Below, piece after piece: positions 17,946-26,362 of a stretch of DNA of 64,000 bases. The stretch covers positions 39,417 through 103,416 of the forward strand of contig NZ_PXZL01000002.1 of assembly GCF_003013405.1 (NCBI RefSeq), read 5' to 3'. Below the pieces are notes generated by a model, which was given only the letters and a program-made list of their open reading frames with translations, was not told where the DNA came from and did no database searches. A program made the position numbers and the translations under genes. The stretch's first letter is position 1. The number at the start of each line of letters is the position of its first letter. The stretch is from Brevibacillus formosus. GTDB lineage: Bacteria > Bacillota > Bacilli > Brevibacillales > Brevibacillaceae.

Positions 17946-18100
17946 CTCCCGCCCTCCTTTTCCCAAGCATTCGGGCCCTTTCTTTTACAGTATATAGCAT
18001 GCCTGCTTTCTCCTTGTTTTGCAAGCAGACCGACTTCCCCATGGCGGCGCCTTCAGGAGAGTGGTACCATGAGAATGATCCAACCTTTGAGGTGACAGCC

Positions 18101-18406
18101 ATGTTTTTAATCGGAATTCTAATCGTTGTTGCAATCCTTGGTGAAATTATTCATCGTTTGAATCCATGGAAAAAGCCGGAACCGGTCTATGAGGATCTCG
18201 TCGCCCAAATCAAACAGACAGACTGGTACCAGGAGTTGTCTCGTGATCAGGCGTGTCGGTATGTTCTGGACAATGATCCGCATGTCGAAGCCTACTATGC
18301 GAGTACGTATGAAGCCAAACGTCTCCTAACACAGGAAGGCTTTCAATTGGGGCTGATCGATTACGTAAAGCAGGAAGCTGCAAAGCACGCCGATAAACCG
18401 CGCTGA
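18101..18406 (+). CDS. Small membrane-anchored hypothetical protein
   Basis: A 101-residue protein with one N-terminal membrane helix (FLIGILIVVAILGEIIHRL) and a soluble, charged domain of about 80 residues. ATG at 18101 has GAGGTG 6 bases upstream. The open frame extends upstream to 17999 without a ribosome site, so the short form is preferred. Function unknown. Confidence 0.65.
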   Translation: MFLIGILIVVAILGEIIHRLNPWKKPEPVYEDLVAQIKQTDWYQELSRDQACRYVLDNDPHVEAYYASTYEAKRLLTQEGFQLGLIDYVKQEAAKHADKPR

Positions 18407-18412
18407 CATGCG

Positions 18413-18445
18413 AAAAAGCCGTTGTTATGGAACAGCGGCTTTTTC
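18413..18445 (+). terminator. Terminator
   Basis: AAAAAGCCGTTGTT / AACAGCGGCTTTTT stem with T run, after the membrane-anchored hypothetical gene; nearly symmetric and probably bidirectional. Confidence 0.85.
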
Positions 18446-18523
18446 TTTAAATCAAAAAAAAGGTATACCTGCCATGGCTCATGCCCTGTGGTACACCTGT
18501 TTTATCCAGTATTCATGTTCGAA

Positions 18524-18685
18524 TTAGCGCTTTTGATGATAGTATTTGTAAGCGTCAAAGGATGCTTGCTCTTGGCAAGGTGCGCATTCTGTTGCATACG
18601 ATTCAGCTTGTTCGTGGATCATCTGACCGCATGCAGCACAGCATTTTGCTTCGAGATTGCGAAAGAAAGTAGTGATCGGCGTCAT
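18524..18685 (-). CDS. YhfH family small zinc-ribbon-like protein
   Basis: A 53-residue open frame on the minus strand from ATG at 18685 to TAA at 18524, with a GGGGGG ribosome site. It starts MTPITTFFRNLEAKCCAACG, followed by a second cysteine pair, ECAPC. The layout (FFRNL, then CxxC, about 14 residues, CxxC) matches the short YhfH family of Bacillales as I recall it. Two CxxC-type pairs suggest bound zinc. It lies alone between a terminator and ilvA. Confidence 0.75.
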   Translation of the reverse strand: MTPITTFFRNLEAKCCAACGQMIHEQAESYATECAPCQEQASFDAYKYYHQKR

Positions 18686-18866
18686 GATTAAAACCCCCCG
18701 TGTGTTATTAACTGTATTGTATTACAACAGCATCTGTTTTATAAAAGTTTGTTATAATACATTACGCCGATTTATCTTTCTCTCTCGCTCATTCTCTCTT
18801 TATTGCTCCTTTTTTCGCTGTATTCATACATTTTTGCAAATTCCGCATCTGTTGTAACACAAAGGC

Positions 18867-20114
18867 CTAAATCAGCAGATTGAACAAATATGGATCATTC
18901 GTAATCTCTACATAACGGATACCATGCTGCTTCATCCGACTGACTAAAGGCTGATAGTCATCTTTGCATTTCATTTCAATGCCAACAAGCGCTGGGCCAT
19001 TTTCTTTGTTGTTCTTTTTCGTATACTCAAAGCGTGTGATATCATCGTGCGGCCCCAGTACTTTTTCCATAAACTCTCGCAAGGCTCCGGCACGCTGTGG
19101 GAAATTGATAACAAAATAGTGCTTCAAGCCCTCATGCAGCAGGGAGCGTTCCTTGATCTCTTGCATCCGGTCAATGTCGTTGTTTCCCCCGCTGATGACA
19201 CACACTACGTTTTTCCCGGCGATTTGATCCCGGTAGTAATCGAGAGCGGCAATCGACAGGGCACCTGCAGGTTCTACGACAATGGCATTGCTGTTATACA
19301 ACTCCAAAATGGTTGTGCATACCTTGCCTTCTGGTACCAGCACGATGTCATCCAGCAGCTCCTGACAAATACTCATCGTTAGCTGCCCCACTTGCTTGAC
19401 GGCTGCACCATCGACAAACTTGTCAATTTCATCTAAAGTGACAACATCGCTTTGCTCCAGAGCTGCTTGCATCGAAGCTGCTCCTGCCGGCTCCACACCA
19501 ATGATCTGTGTGTTCGGGCTGATGCCTTTTACATACGTTCCCACACCCGCTGCCAACCCACCTCCGCCGATACTCATAAAGACGAAATCAGCTGGTTCTT
19601 CCATGTCATTCATAATCTCCAGACCGACTGTTCCTTGTCCAGCTACTACCAATGGATCGTCAAACGGATGGACAAAGGTCCGATCTTCCTGAATGCAATA
19701 CTTCATCGCCTCTGCGAATGAATCATCGAAGGTGTCCCCGATCAATACAACCTCTACATAGGAGCCGCCAAACAGTTTGACCTGTGAAATTTTTTGACGT
19801 GGGGTGGTCGCTGGCATAAAGATCGTGCCCTTGATTTGCAAATGGTTACACGAGTAGGCTACACCCTGCGCATGATTGCCCGCACTCGCACAGACGACAC
19901 CACGCTCCCGCTCCATTGTGGAAAGATTCCGCATAAAATGATAAGCACCGCGGATTTTGAAGGAACGAACGACCTGCAAGTCTTCTCTTTTCAAATAGAC
20001 GTTGCAGCCGTAGCGCTCAGACAGTACTTTGTTTTTTTGCAAGGGAGTCTTCTCCACCACGTCTTTTAGTGCGTGATTGGCTACTACGATATCTTCCACT
20101 CTGACCGTATGCAT
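18867..20114 (-). CDS. ilvA: Threonine dehydratase (threonine ammonia-lyase), biosynthetic
   Basis: A 415-residue PLP enzyme converting threonine to 2-oxobutanoate, the first step to isoleucine. PLP-binding Lys is in VRSFKIRGAYHF, with SAGNHAQGVA and the glycine loop SIGGGGLAAG. A C-terminal ACT-like regulatory domain of about 80 residues follows (YFVINFPQRAGALREFMEKV), shorter than the double domain of E. coli IlvA and typical of the Bacillus form. Controlled by the isoleucine T-box upstream. Confidence 0.94.
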   Translation of the reverse strand: MHTVRVEDIVVANHALKDVVEKTPLQKNKVLSERYGCNVYLKREDLQVVRSFKIRGAYHFMRNLSTMERERGVVCASAGNHAQGVAYSCNHLQIKGTIFMPATTPRQKISQVKLFGGSYVEVVLIGDTFDDSFAEAMKYCIQEDRTFVHPFDDPLVVAGQGTVGLEIMNDMEEPADFVFMSIGGGGLAAGVGTYVKGISPNTQIIGVEPAGAASMQAALEQSDVVTLDEIDKFVDGAAVKQVGQLTMSICQELLDDIVLVPEGKVCTTILELYNSNAIVVEPAGALSIAALDYYRDQIAGKNVVCVISGGNNDIDRMQEIKERSLLHEGLKHYFVINFPQRAGALREFMEKVLGPHDDITRFEYTKKNNKENGPALVGIEMKCKDDYQPLVSRMKQHGIRYVEITNDPYLFNLLI

Positions 20115-20167
20115 ATATATGTTCCTCCTAAGTACCTTCTCTTTTGTCGTCCGGACCAGACCAAATC

Positions 20168-20445
20168 AAAAAGCCCCCGCCCCAACCAGCTACGCATAAA
20201 TTGCGTACGGCTGGCTGAGGCGAGGGCATCGCGGTACCACTCAGCTTCTCTGTCTTCCTCACGAAAAACAGACTTAGGCAGTTCACTATGAAACTCCCGT
20301 CCGATAACGAGGACGAATTCGTTGTCCTATACTCACTGGCTAGACAAGCTGATTTTCCAGGACAATGCTCCAAGGTGATTTTCAAAACAGGCTGGCGGCC
20401 ATTCTTTCAGCACGGGGAACGGCTCTCTGCACGCTGCTTTCTGTT
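20168..20445 (-). promoter_or_regulatory. Isoleucine T-box riboswitch of ilvA
   Basis: Minus strand: AGAGAGCCG at the stem I start, specifier context GAA-A-ATC-ACC giving ATC (isoleucine) at 20377-20379, T-box core GAGTGGTACCGCG at about 20231-20242, and a long GC-rich terminator hairpin ending in TTTTT at about 20168. The specifier matches the downstream pathway enzyme. Confidence 0.93.
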
Positions 20446-20498
20446 TCTACTCTTCCTTTTCAACGCTCATAGATACGAACTATTCGAATTAGTTAAAC

Positions 20499-20527
20499 AT
20501 TCTACGCCGAAACCCACTAGTTGTCAA
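20499..20527 (-). promoter_or_regulatory. Sigma-A promoter of ilvA
   Basis: Minus strand TTGACA (20522-20527), 17 bases, TAGAAT (20499-20504), about 50 bases upstream of the T-box stem I. Confidence 0.75.
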
Positions 20528-20606
20528 TCTTCTTGTTATTCGGCAGGAATATAATCCCAAAAGTCCGAATGGATAGATCACAAGCATTCGATCGGAGGTG
20601 ACTTTT

Positions 20607-22043
20607 TTGAGAAACTACAGCCACTTACATGATCACTCTTCTCCCGAGACAACTTCCAAGCAAAAAACCGTTCCTGTACAAAAGCAAGCACACCTTCTCT
20701 CTCTGGCTTCCAGAGACGCACTCGTACCTGCACAGGTCATGCAACTCCAACAAAGCATGGGCAATCAAGCAGTCCTGCAATTGCTTCAGAAAAAAGTGAT
20801 TCAGCCTAAAAAAAATGAAACAGGCATGCCTGATGCGCTCAAATCTGGCTTGGAGAGGCTTTCTGGAATTGATTTGTCTGATGTAAAAGTACACTATCAG
20901 TCGGATAAACCGAAGCAGATCGGGGCGTTGGCCTACGCACAAGGCACTGATATTCATTTGGCGCCCGGTCAGGAACAGCATCTTCCCCATGAGGGCTGGC
21001 ATGTCGTCCAACAAATGCAGGGACGTGTGAAGCCTACGCTGCAAATGCAGGATTCGGGTGTTGCGGTTAATGATGAGGTGGGGCTAGAGGACGAAGCCGA
21101 TCAGATGGGGGCCAAAGCTTTGCTGGTGGGTGATCCTGTAATTGATTCGGGTGATTCGCAAACTCTTGCAGCTATTTCTCCGCCAGCCAACAAACCGATA
21201 CAGGGAGTTTGGGCGAAGATACCGGGTATGGCAAGTAAGGTCAACCTAAAAATGTTGACAGGAGAATTTTCCGCATCCGGCAAGCAGCTTTACTTGCTTT
21301 CTGAAACCGGACAAAAATACGAGGAAGTTTCCAGAAAAGATGACGAACTGATCGTTAAGCCTTACGTTGAACCGGTTACTACCTCCAAAATCCGTCCTTT
21401 TTATCAAAATTGGACTCCTGCCCAGACGACCAACCTGTCCATAGACAGTGGATTTGGGCCAGTAGGTGCTATGCATAATCGTAGTGCCCCCTATCTAACG
21501 TCCAAGCAAGAGGATTTTGGAGGCGCGAAACTGAGGACTACCTACAAGGATTTTATCAGGGGCTTGCGAGACGGGAAGAATACATCAAAAGACGATGCTA
21601 CTCTGGCAAAAGCCCTGCTTAATGAAGATCTCACTCTATTAGATTCCGACCTGCAAAAGCGAGCTGCCGCTATGCTGAGCACAACCGTTAACCTGGCGGA
21701 AGAATGGCGAAAACATGGGGCAAGCAAAATTTATCGTTCACTCCTTAGGAAAATCATAGCGGAAAAAGCCACATTTGATGACTTCTTACGAGATTTTGAA
21801 TTCATACAAAGCGCTGATGCGGGGCGTCAACAGGTAGCTCGTTATCAAGATTATTTCGATGGGGAAATGGACTACGAAGATTTGACTCCCACAGATCAAG
21901 CGATAATCGATCATATGTCTCCTGTCCGTGAAGATGATTTCAGCTCGGATGATGAACAACGTGAGGAAAAAAAGCTGAAATCGAAGGAACGGCTATTTGC
22001 AAAGCGCTATCACCAAGAAGATGAGGATGATGGGAACAACTAG
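20607..22043 (+). CDS. DUF4157 (eCIS-associated) metallopeptidase-like protein
   Basis: A protein of about 478 residues. The segment around residues 65-170 is a DUF4157 domain: LSGIDLSDVKVHYQSDKP, AYAQGTDIHLAPG, and the zinc-protease motif LPHEGWHVVQQMQGRVKPT (HExxH). DUF4157 domains are enriched in cargo of extracellular contractile injection systems and in polymorphic toxins. The C-terminal 300 residues are unrecognised and end in a very acidic/basic tail. TTG at 20607 is preferred because GGAGG stands 8-9 bases upstream; an earlier GTG at 20598 overlaps that site. No signal peptide. Monocistronic, no injection-system genes beside it. Confidence 0.8.
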   Translation: MRNYSHLHDHSSPETTSKQKTVPVQKQAHLLSLASRDALVPAQVMQLQQSMGNQAVLQLLQKKVIQPKKNETGMPDALKSGLERLSGIDLSDVKVHYQSDKPKQIGALAYAQGTDIHLAPGQEQHLPHEGWHVVQQMQGRVKPTLQMQDSGVAVNDEVGLEDEADQMGAKALLVGDPVIDSGDSQTLAAISPPANKPIQGVWAKIPGMASKVNLKMLTGEFSASGKQLYLLSETGQKYEEVSRKDDELIVKPYVEPVTTSKIRPFYQNWTPAQTTNLSIDSGFGPVGAMHNRSAPYLTSKQEDFGGAKLRTTYKDFIRGLRDGKNTSKDDATLAKALLNEDLTLLDSDLQKRAAAMLSTTVNLAEEWRKHGASKIYRSLLRKIIAEKATFDDFLRDFEFIQSADAGRQQVARYQDYFDGEMDYEDLTPTDQAIIDHMSPVREDDFSSDDEQREEKKLKSKERLFAKRYHQEDEDDGNN

Positions 22044-22085
22044 CTTGCGTCAAAAGATCTTCGGAAAACATGCTCCGCATACAAC

Positions 22086-22136
22086 AAAAACGGGTCCCCT
22101 TTCGAGCCAATGCACTCAAATCGGTACCCGTTTTTC
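22086..22136. terminator. Bidirectional terminator
   Basis: AAAAACGGGT ... ACCCGTTTTT stem-loop between the convergent DUF4157 and 113-residue genes; T runs in both directions. Confidence 0.75.
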
Positions 22137-22149
22137 TCTTTGCTACATC

Positions 22150-22491
22150 CTATACTGCTTCGTAAATCGCTTCGTAACGCTTGCCGATTTCTTCATCAGT
22201 CAAACCAGCTTCACGCAGACGGCCGATCAGTGCATTTGCCCAAATCTCTGTGCGCTGCGCCATTTTCGCGTATTTTTTCGCTTCCTTGATTTTGCGCTTG
22301 GAGCGATCTTCACCGTTTGACTTGAGGTTGTCGAGGATGAACAGCATGTGCATCGTATCTTCCTCGTTCAGCGTTTGCCAGCTATCGTTTAGAAACGCAG
22401 TTACCTTTTTGTAGTAGCCATCAAACTCGTCAAAAGAAATCTCAGTATCCATGTTGAGATATTCTTTCATTTTTTCAAATAGATCTTGCAT
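22150..22491 (-). CDS. Hypothetical protein, all-helical
   Basis: A 113-residue charged, helical protein (QDLFEKMKEYLNMDTEISFD; TDEEIGKRYEAIYEAV). No domain recognised, no cysteines, no membrane segment. The start is preceded by a weak purine stretch. It is convergent with the DUF4157 gene and divergent from rlmD. Confidence 0.6.
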   Translation of the reverse strand: MQDLFEKMKEYLNMDTEISFDEFDGYYKKVTAFLNDSWQTLNEEDTMHMLFILDNLKSNGEDRSKRKIKEAKKYAKMAQRTEIWANALIGRLREAGLTDEEIGKRYEAIYEAV

Positions 22492-22661
22492 CTAGCGTCA
22501 CAACTCCCTCATTATTCTCCGCACTATTATAACAAAAACATAGCTGGACAGGAAGTTTCCATTATCTGACTGGCACCGGTGAAGTCTCTCGCATACATGC
22601 AACGTCTTCGGTAATGCTCTATAATAGGGAAATACTGAATTGCTTGAGGAGAACGGAACAG

Positions 22662-24044
22662 ATGACAACGCATAAAAAAGAACAAGATGCCAGCATCCGT
22701 GTCGGTCAGCAAATGACGCTCACGATCAAGAGCTTGGGCATTAATGGCGAAGGGATCGGCTATTTTAAAAGAAAAATTGTTTTCGTAGAGGGTGCCCTCC
22801 CTGGCGAGGTCGTCCATGCAGAGGTGACCGAGGCAAGAGAAAAATACGCGACCGCGCGTCTTTTACGAGTCGTTGAAAAATCAGCATCTCGCACGAAGCC
22901 CCCCTGTCCAGTCTATGCAGAGTGTGGCGGATGCAGCTTGCAGCACATGGATTACGCCGCACAGCTCGCGAGTAAGCAGGAAATCGTCATTGAGTCATTG
23001 CGCAAGTACGCTCGACTGAATCAGCCACCAGTCGCTCCTACGATTGGTATGGATAACCCGTGGTCGTATCGAAATAAAGCACAGTTTCAGGTGGGCAAGG
23101 AAAAAGGCAAGCTCATCGCTGGACTGTATCAAACAGGCAGCCACAAGCTCGTCAACTTGGAAGGCTGTCAGGTGCAGCATGGAGCGACAACGAAAATCGT
23201 CCAAACAGCGAAGCAAATCATCGAGGAGCTCGGTATTCCGATCTACGACGAGAAAAAACGGACGGGCGTTATCCGCACGATCGTAGCTCGTGTCGCTTTT
23301 GCAACGGGTGAAACGCAATTAACGCTTGTAACGGCTACACCAGAAATTCCACGGGTGAAAGAGCTACTTATGGAGCTCCGCACGAGACTGCCTGATCTGG
23401 TAGGTATCGCGCAAAACGTAAACATGCAAAAAACGTCACTCGTTTTCGGTGACAAGACACTATCCTTGTGGGGCAAGGCTTCCATCGCTGAAAAGCTGGG
23501 TGAGCTCTCCTTCGACTTGTCGGCTCGTGCCTTCTTCCAATTGAATCCCGAGCAAACGCAAAAGCTGTACAATCAGGTGAAAACGGCTGCTGGACTGACC
23601 GGAAAAGAGCTCGTGCTCGATTTGTATTGTGGTACAGGGACGATTGGCTTATGGCTCGCTCCTTATGCCCGCGAGGTTCGCGGGATCGAACTGATTCCTG
23701 AGGCTGTCGAGGATGCCAATCGCAATGCAGAGCGTAACCTAGCGGCGAATGCCAGCTTTCACGTGGGGCGTGCGGAGGTCTTGATGCCGCAATGGGCCAA
23801 GCAAGGGACTCGACCGGATGTTGTCGTAGTTGATCCACCGCGGACTGGGCTGGATGATGCGCTGATTCGTTCCTTACTGGATGTGCAGCCGAAGAAGATT
23901 GTGTATGTGTCTTGTAATCCTTCTACGCTGGCGAAGGATGTTGGGAAGCTGATGCAGCGTTATGAGTTGAAGAGTGTGCAGCCGGTGGATATGTTCCCTC
24001 ATACGGCGCATGTGGAGTCAGTGACGCTCTTGACGTTGAAATAG
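22662..24044 (+). CDS. rlmD: 23S rRNA (uracil-C5)-methyltransferase, RlmCD/RlmD family
   Basis: A 460-residue TrmA-family enzyme that methylates C5 of a uracil in 23S rRNA. An N-terminal TRAM RNA-binding domain (about residues 10-70) is followed by the [4Fe-4S] cluster motif CPVYAECGGCSLQHM, then the Rossmann fold with LDLYCGTGTIGLWLA, VVDPPRTGLD and the catalytic Cys in YVSCNPSTLAKD. The C-terminus PHTAHVESVTLL is the family hallmark. ATG at 22662 has GAGGAG upstream. Bacillus enzymes of this type modify both U747 and U1939; specificity here is not visible. Confidence 0.9.
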   Translation: MTTHKKEQDASIRVGQQMTLTIKSLGINGEGIGYFKRKIVFVEGALPGEVVHAEVTEAREKYATARLLRVVEKSASRTKPPCPVYAECGGCSLQHMDYAAQLASKQEIVIESLRKYARLNQPPVAPTIGMDNPWSYRNKAQFQVGKEKGKLIAGLYQTGSHKLVNLEGCQVQHGATTKIVQTAKQIIEELGIPIYDEKKRTGVIRTIVARVAFATGETQLTLVTATPEIPRVKELLMELRTRLPDLVGIAQNVNMQKTSLVFGDKTLSLWGKASIAEKLGELSFDLSARAFFQLNPEQTQKLYNQVKTAAGLTGKELVLDLYCGTGTIGLWLAPYAREVRGIELIPEAVEDANRNAERNLAANASFHVGRAEVLMPQWAKQGTRPDVVVVDPPRTGLDDALIRSLLDVQPKKIVYVSCNPSTLAKDVGKLMQRYELKSVQPVDMFPHTAHVESVTLLTLK

Positions 24045-24055
24045 GTGTTAAAGAA

Positions 24056-24096
24056 AAGGCTAAATTCCCTTGATGCAATGGGAGTTTAGCCTTTTT
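24056..24096 (+). terminator. Terminator of rlmD
   Basis: AAGGCTAAA...TCCC / GGGA..TTTAGCCTTTTT stem-loop. Confidence 0.85.
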
Positions 24097-24218
24097 CATT
24101 TGATTATGGATTAAGATCGTTTTAGGAAGAAAACAGGCGTTGACCACACATTTGCGTTTTTTTGTATGATTTCAGATAAACTTGCGTTATCTTTGAATGC
24201 ATTTATCTTCACTGAAAT

Positions 24219-24268
24219 ACAAGTGGGGCTATACCACTAAAAAAAGATGGTGATAACCCACGCACTTG
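24219..24268. repeat. Long imperfect inverted repeat
   Basis: CAAGTG..GGGCTATACCA and TGGTGATAACCC..CACTTG can pair over about 18 positions around an A/T-rich loop. It follows the yjdF gene in its direction of transcription and contains a T run within the loop, so it may act as a terminator. Confidence 0.45.
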
Positions 24269-24286
24269 CATAAAAAACTATCCGAA

Positions 24287-24697
24287 TTATTTACCTCGAT
24301 GCTTAGCTTTAGCTTTTTGAAGTCTTAATTCTCTTTTTCGTTCCTTCATTTCGTCTCTTTGTTGACGAGTGTATACTTTTTTCTCTATTTTTCTCTTCTC
24401 ATACTCCAATTTCAAAGCCTCTTGAGCATAAGAAGAGATTCCTTTCATGCTTAGCTCGCGAGCCACTTGTCTGGCTAAACGTTTTGGATTAACCCTTCGG
24501 TCACAAGAGGTATTAATATCCACCTCTTGTGATAATTTGTTTGTGACTTCATGAATATTTTTCTGGATGAACTCCAGAATTTCATTATCCTTTGGTTCAG
24601 AACCAAATAAATGTCTGCCTGCTTTCAACCTACCGTTATCATTTTCCTCTACAACACCTACCCAAAATTGACCATCATAGTAGACAGTCAGTTTCAT
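24287..24697 (-). CDS. yjdF: YjdF family (DUF2992) protein
   Basis: A 136-residue protein beginning MKLTVYYDGQFWVGVVEE and continuing GRHLFGSEPKDNEILEFI, which matches YjdF of Bacillus. The C-terminal half is strongly basic and helical (RQQRDEMKERKRELRLQKAK). The biochemical role of YjdF is unknown; the family is regulated by a riboswitch that responds to azaaromatic compounds, and that RNA is visible just upstream. Confidence 0.85.
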   Translation of the reverse strand: MKLTVYYDGQFWVGVVEENDNGRLKAGRHLFGSEPKDNEILEFIQKNIHEVTNKLSQEVDINTSCDRRVNPKRLARQVARELSMKGISSYAQEALKLEYEKRKIEKKVYTRQQRDEMKERKRELRLQKAKAKHRGK

Positions 24698-24730
24698 AAA
24701 TATTCCCCCTCAAAAAGTATTACGAGTAAC

Positions 24731-24830
24731 GATGGACATCCCGAGGGGGGAAGGTTACTGACATGGACAAAATTATGACCATGCGTTCGGACTACCAACC
24801 GAACCGTGTTTTTTCGTTCCCGTTGCAATA
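24731..24830 (-). promoter_or_regulatory. Probable yjdF riboswitch (azaaromatic-responsive)
   Basis: The minus strand directly upstream of yjdF holds a dense set of pairable blocks: CGGTTCGG / CCGAAC, CATGG / CCATG, and a C-rich CCCCCCTCGGG stretch near the ribosome site GAGGGGG. Position next to a yjdF gene and overall pattern agree with the yjdF RNA motif. The C-rich stretch could pair with the GAGGGGG ribosome site, suggesting control of translation. Confidence 0.7.
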
Positions 24831-25024
24831 TTACTGGCTCTTATTGTATCATTCATCCCCTAAAATTCCCATAAAAACGCCGCCCTAATACACAGATGTT
24901 CCACTCCGATTCAAAAGGCAAGGCCTGCTCCTTTTTTCGATAACTCTTTTTCAACAATAGCGCCCATTAACAGAAAACCATATATTACATTTCAGAGTCT
25001 TTCTTCACCTATGCTTCCTTTAAG

Positions 25025-25555
25025 TTAGTATGGAAAGGTATCTTCTATTATTGTTTTGGTATTGTTCTCCCAGTCTTCTCTTATCATTGCATACCCAACA
25101 GAATCAAATAATTGTCCGCCTTGTCTCCATGATCTACGGTTATAAGATTCTTTTACAAATCCGCTATTAAAGAACGTTTTTCTCATTGCAAAATTATCAT
25201 ATCTGGTATGACCTTCGATTCTAATAATATGAGTGTACTTATTGAATACATAAGCACTTAACCAATTAAGGACATCCTTTGCTATTCCTTTGCCTCTAAA
25301 CTTTTCTTTCAATCGCAAATCGAATAAACATATAGGATCTTCTAAATCAAAAACTCTAATTAAACCAATTTTTGTATGATTATCCATGATCCAAAATGTT
25401 TGCTTCCCGTTTTCGGTATAATTTCCGTTGGCTACATTTTCTCTTATAGACTCCTCAGTAGGATTCTCGTGTCCATGAAAACTCCATGTTTCTGATGTTA
25501 AAAATTCTACTAATTCATCAACCATTTTGCTTTCAAACTCTAAATATATGTACAT
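25025..25555 (-). CDS. GNAT family N-acetyltransferase (RimL-like)
   Basis: A 176-residue acetyltransferase. The acetyl-CoA loop is KFRGKGIAKDVL (about residue 98), and the C-terminal motif DNFAMRKTFFNSGFVKE is typical of RimJ/RimL-like members. The coding sequence is markedly more AT-rich than the core genes nearby, which suggests later acquisition. Substrate unknown. Confidence 0.82.
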   Translation of the reverse strand: MYIYLEFESKMVDELVEFLTSETWSFHGHENPTEESIRENVANGNYTENGKQTFWIMDNHTKIGLIRVFDLEDPICLFDLRLKEKFRGKGIAKDVLNWLSAYVFNKYTHIIRIEGHTRYDNFAMRKTFFNSGFVKESYNRRSWRQGGQLFDSVGYAMIREDWENNTKTIIEDTFPY

Positions 25556-25646
25556 CGTTTTCCCCCTTGAATGGCTACCTTCAATTAACTAAATAGTTTT
25601 CTAATAATTCATACAACTACACAATTCCACCATATCATATATCTGT

Positions 25647-25715
25647 TATCCCTGCACGACGCATGTGGAGAGTGTGGCTCTTCTTGTGGACATAAATAAT
25701 TGGGATTTATTGTAG
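25647..25715 (+). pseudogene. 3' relic of a second RlmD-type rRNA methyltransferase gene
   Basis: A 22-codon stretch ending at TAG 25715 reads YPCTTHVESVALLVDI. It matches the C-terminal hallmark of the RlmCD family (compare FPHTAHVESVTLL of the intact gene at 22662). Nothing upstream continues the homology. The relic is followed by an apparent terminator. Confidence 0.65.
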
Positions 25716-25742
25716 CAGATGGCCTTCTTCTGCTTTTTTATC
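25714..25742 (+). terminator. Terminator after the methyltransferase relic
   Basis: AGCAG ... CTGC stem followed by TTTTTTA. Confidence 0.55.
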
Positions 25743-25836
25743 AGGCTATACTCATATTATGGATGAAACTACCTTGATTACGTATATAGACCAAATAGCA
25801 CGACGAATCTCAGTTATATGGGTATGGGAGGACATT

Positions 25837-26314
25837 ATGATAAAAATAGATAGAGATGGTGAAGCTTACTGGAGTATGCGATATTACAGGGGCAACGGAT
25901 GATATGTCCCAAGACGAGAGGTTAAAAAAAGCAACAATCTATTATGGTAATAGATTTAAGGAGTTAGAAGAGCATGCGGATCTTATAAGTGAGCAATTTC
26001 GAATGTGGATTATAACGCACTTATGTGATATAAAACATGATCCATATAGTCCAAGTCCGATTTATAAAGACATCCAAGCATATAATCCTTATGAAAATAA
26101 AGATAATTTATCAAGTTATGATATGATAGCGAAGTATTTACCGGTCCTTCATTTCAAAAAGCTTGTCGATACAATTAGAGCTGATAGCATAGACACATAT
26201 GAAGACAACATAAACTTTCAAGTGAGCAGCGAGGTTTGTGGTGGTATGTTACTTTGTGCTACTTACGGAACCATTTATGCCAATAATAAGCTAGAAGTTA
26301 CGTATAATTGTTAA
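25837..26314 (+). pseudogene. Hypothetical gene with an early frameshift
   Basis: A strong ribosome site (GGGAGG, 6 bases before ATG 25837) starts a short frame, MIKIDRDGEAYWSMRYYRGNG, that meets TGA at about 25900. The next frame continues without a ribosome site as DDMSQDERLKKATIYYGNRF and runs to 26314 (QVSSEVCGGMLLCATYG near the end). Removing one T at about 25901 would join the two into a protein of about 158 residues. AT-rich like its neighbours. Function unknown. An internal start could still give a shorter protein. Confidence 0.6.
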
Positions 26315-26362
26315 TAAAAGAGTAACTTCGCCAAATATGGCCTTGAGAACATAGGAGGATAC

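Noticed and set aside
18700-18790. Palindrome-like TTGTATTACAA and TTATAATACATTA near the yhfH-type gene as Fur/PerR/Zur boxes
   Set aside because: The matches are partial and AT-rich sequence gives such words by chance; no regulator could be assigned.
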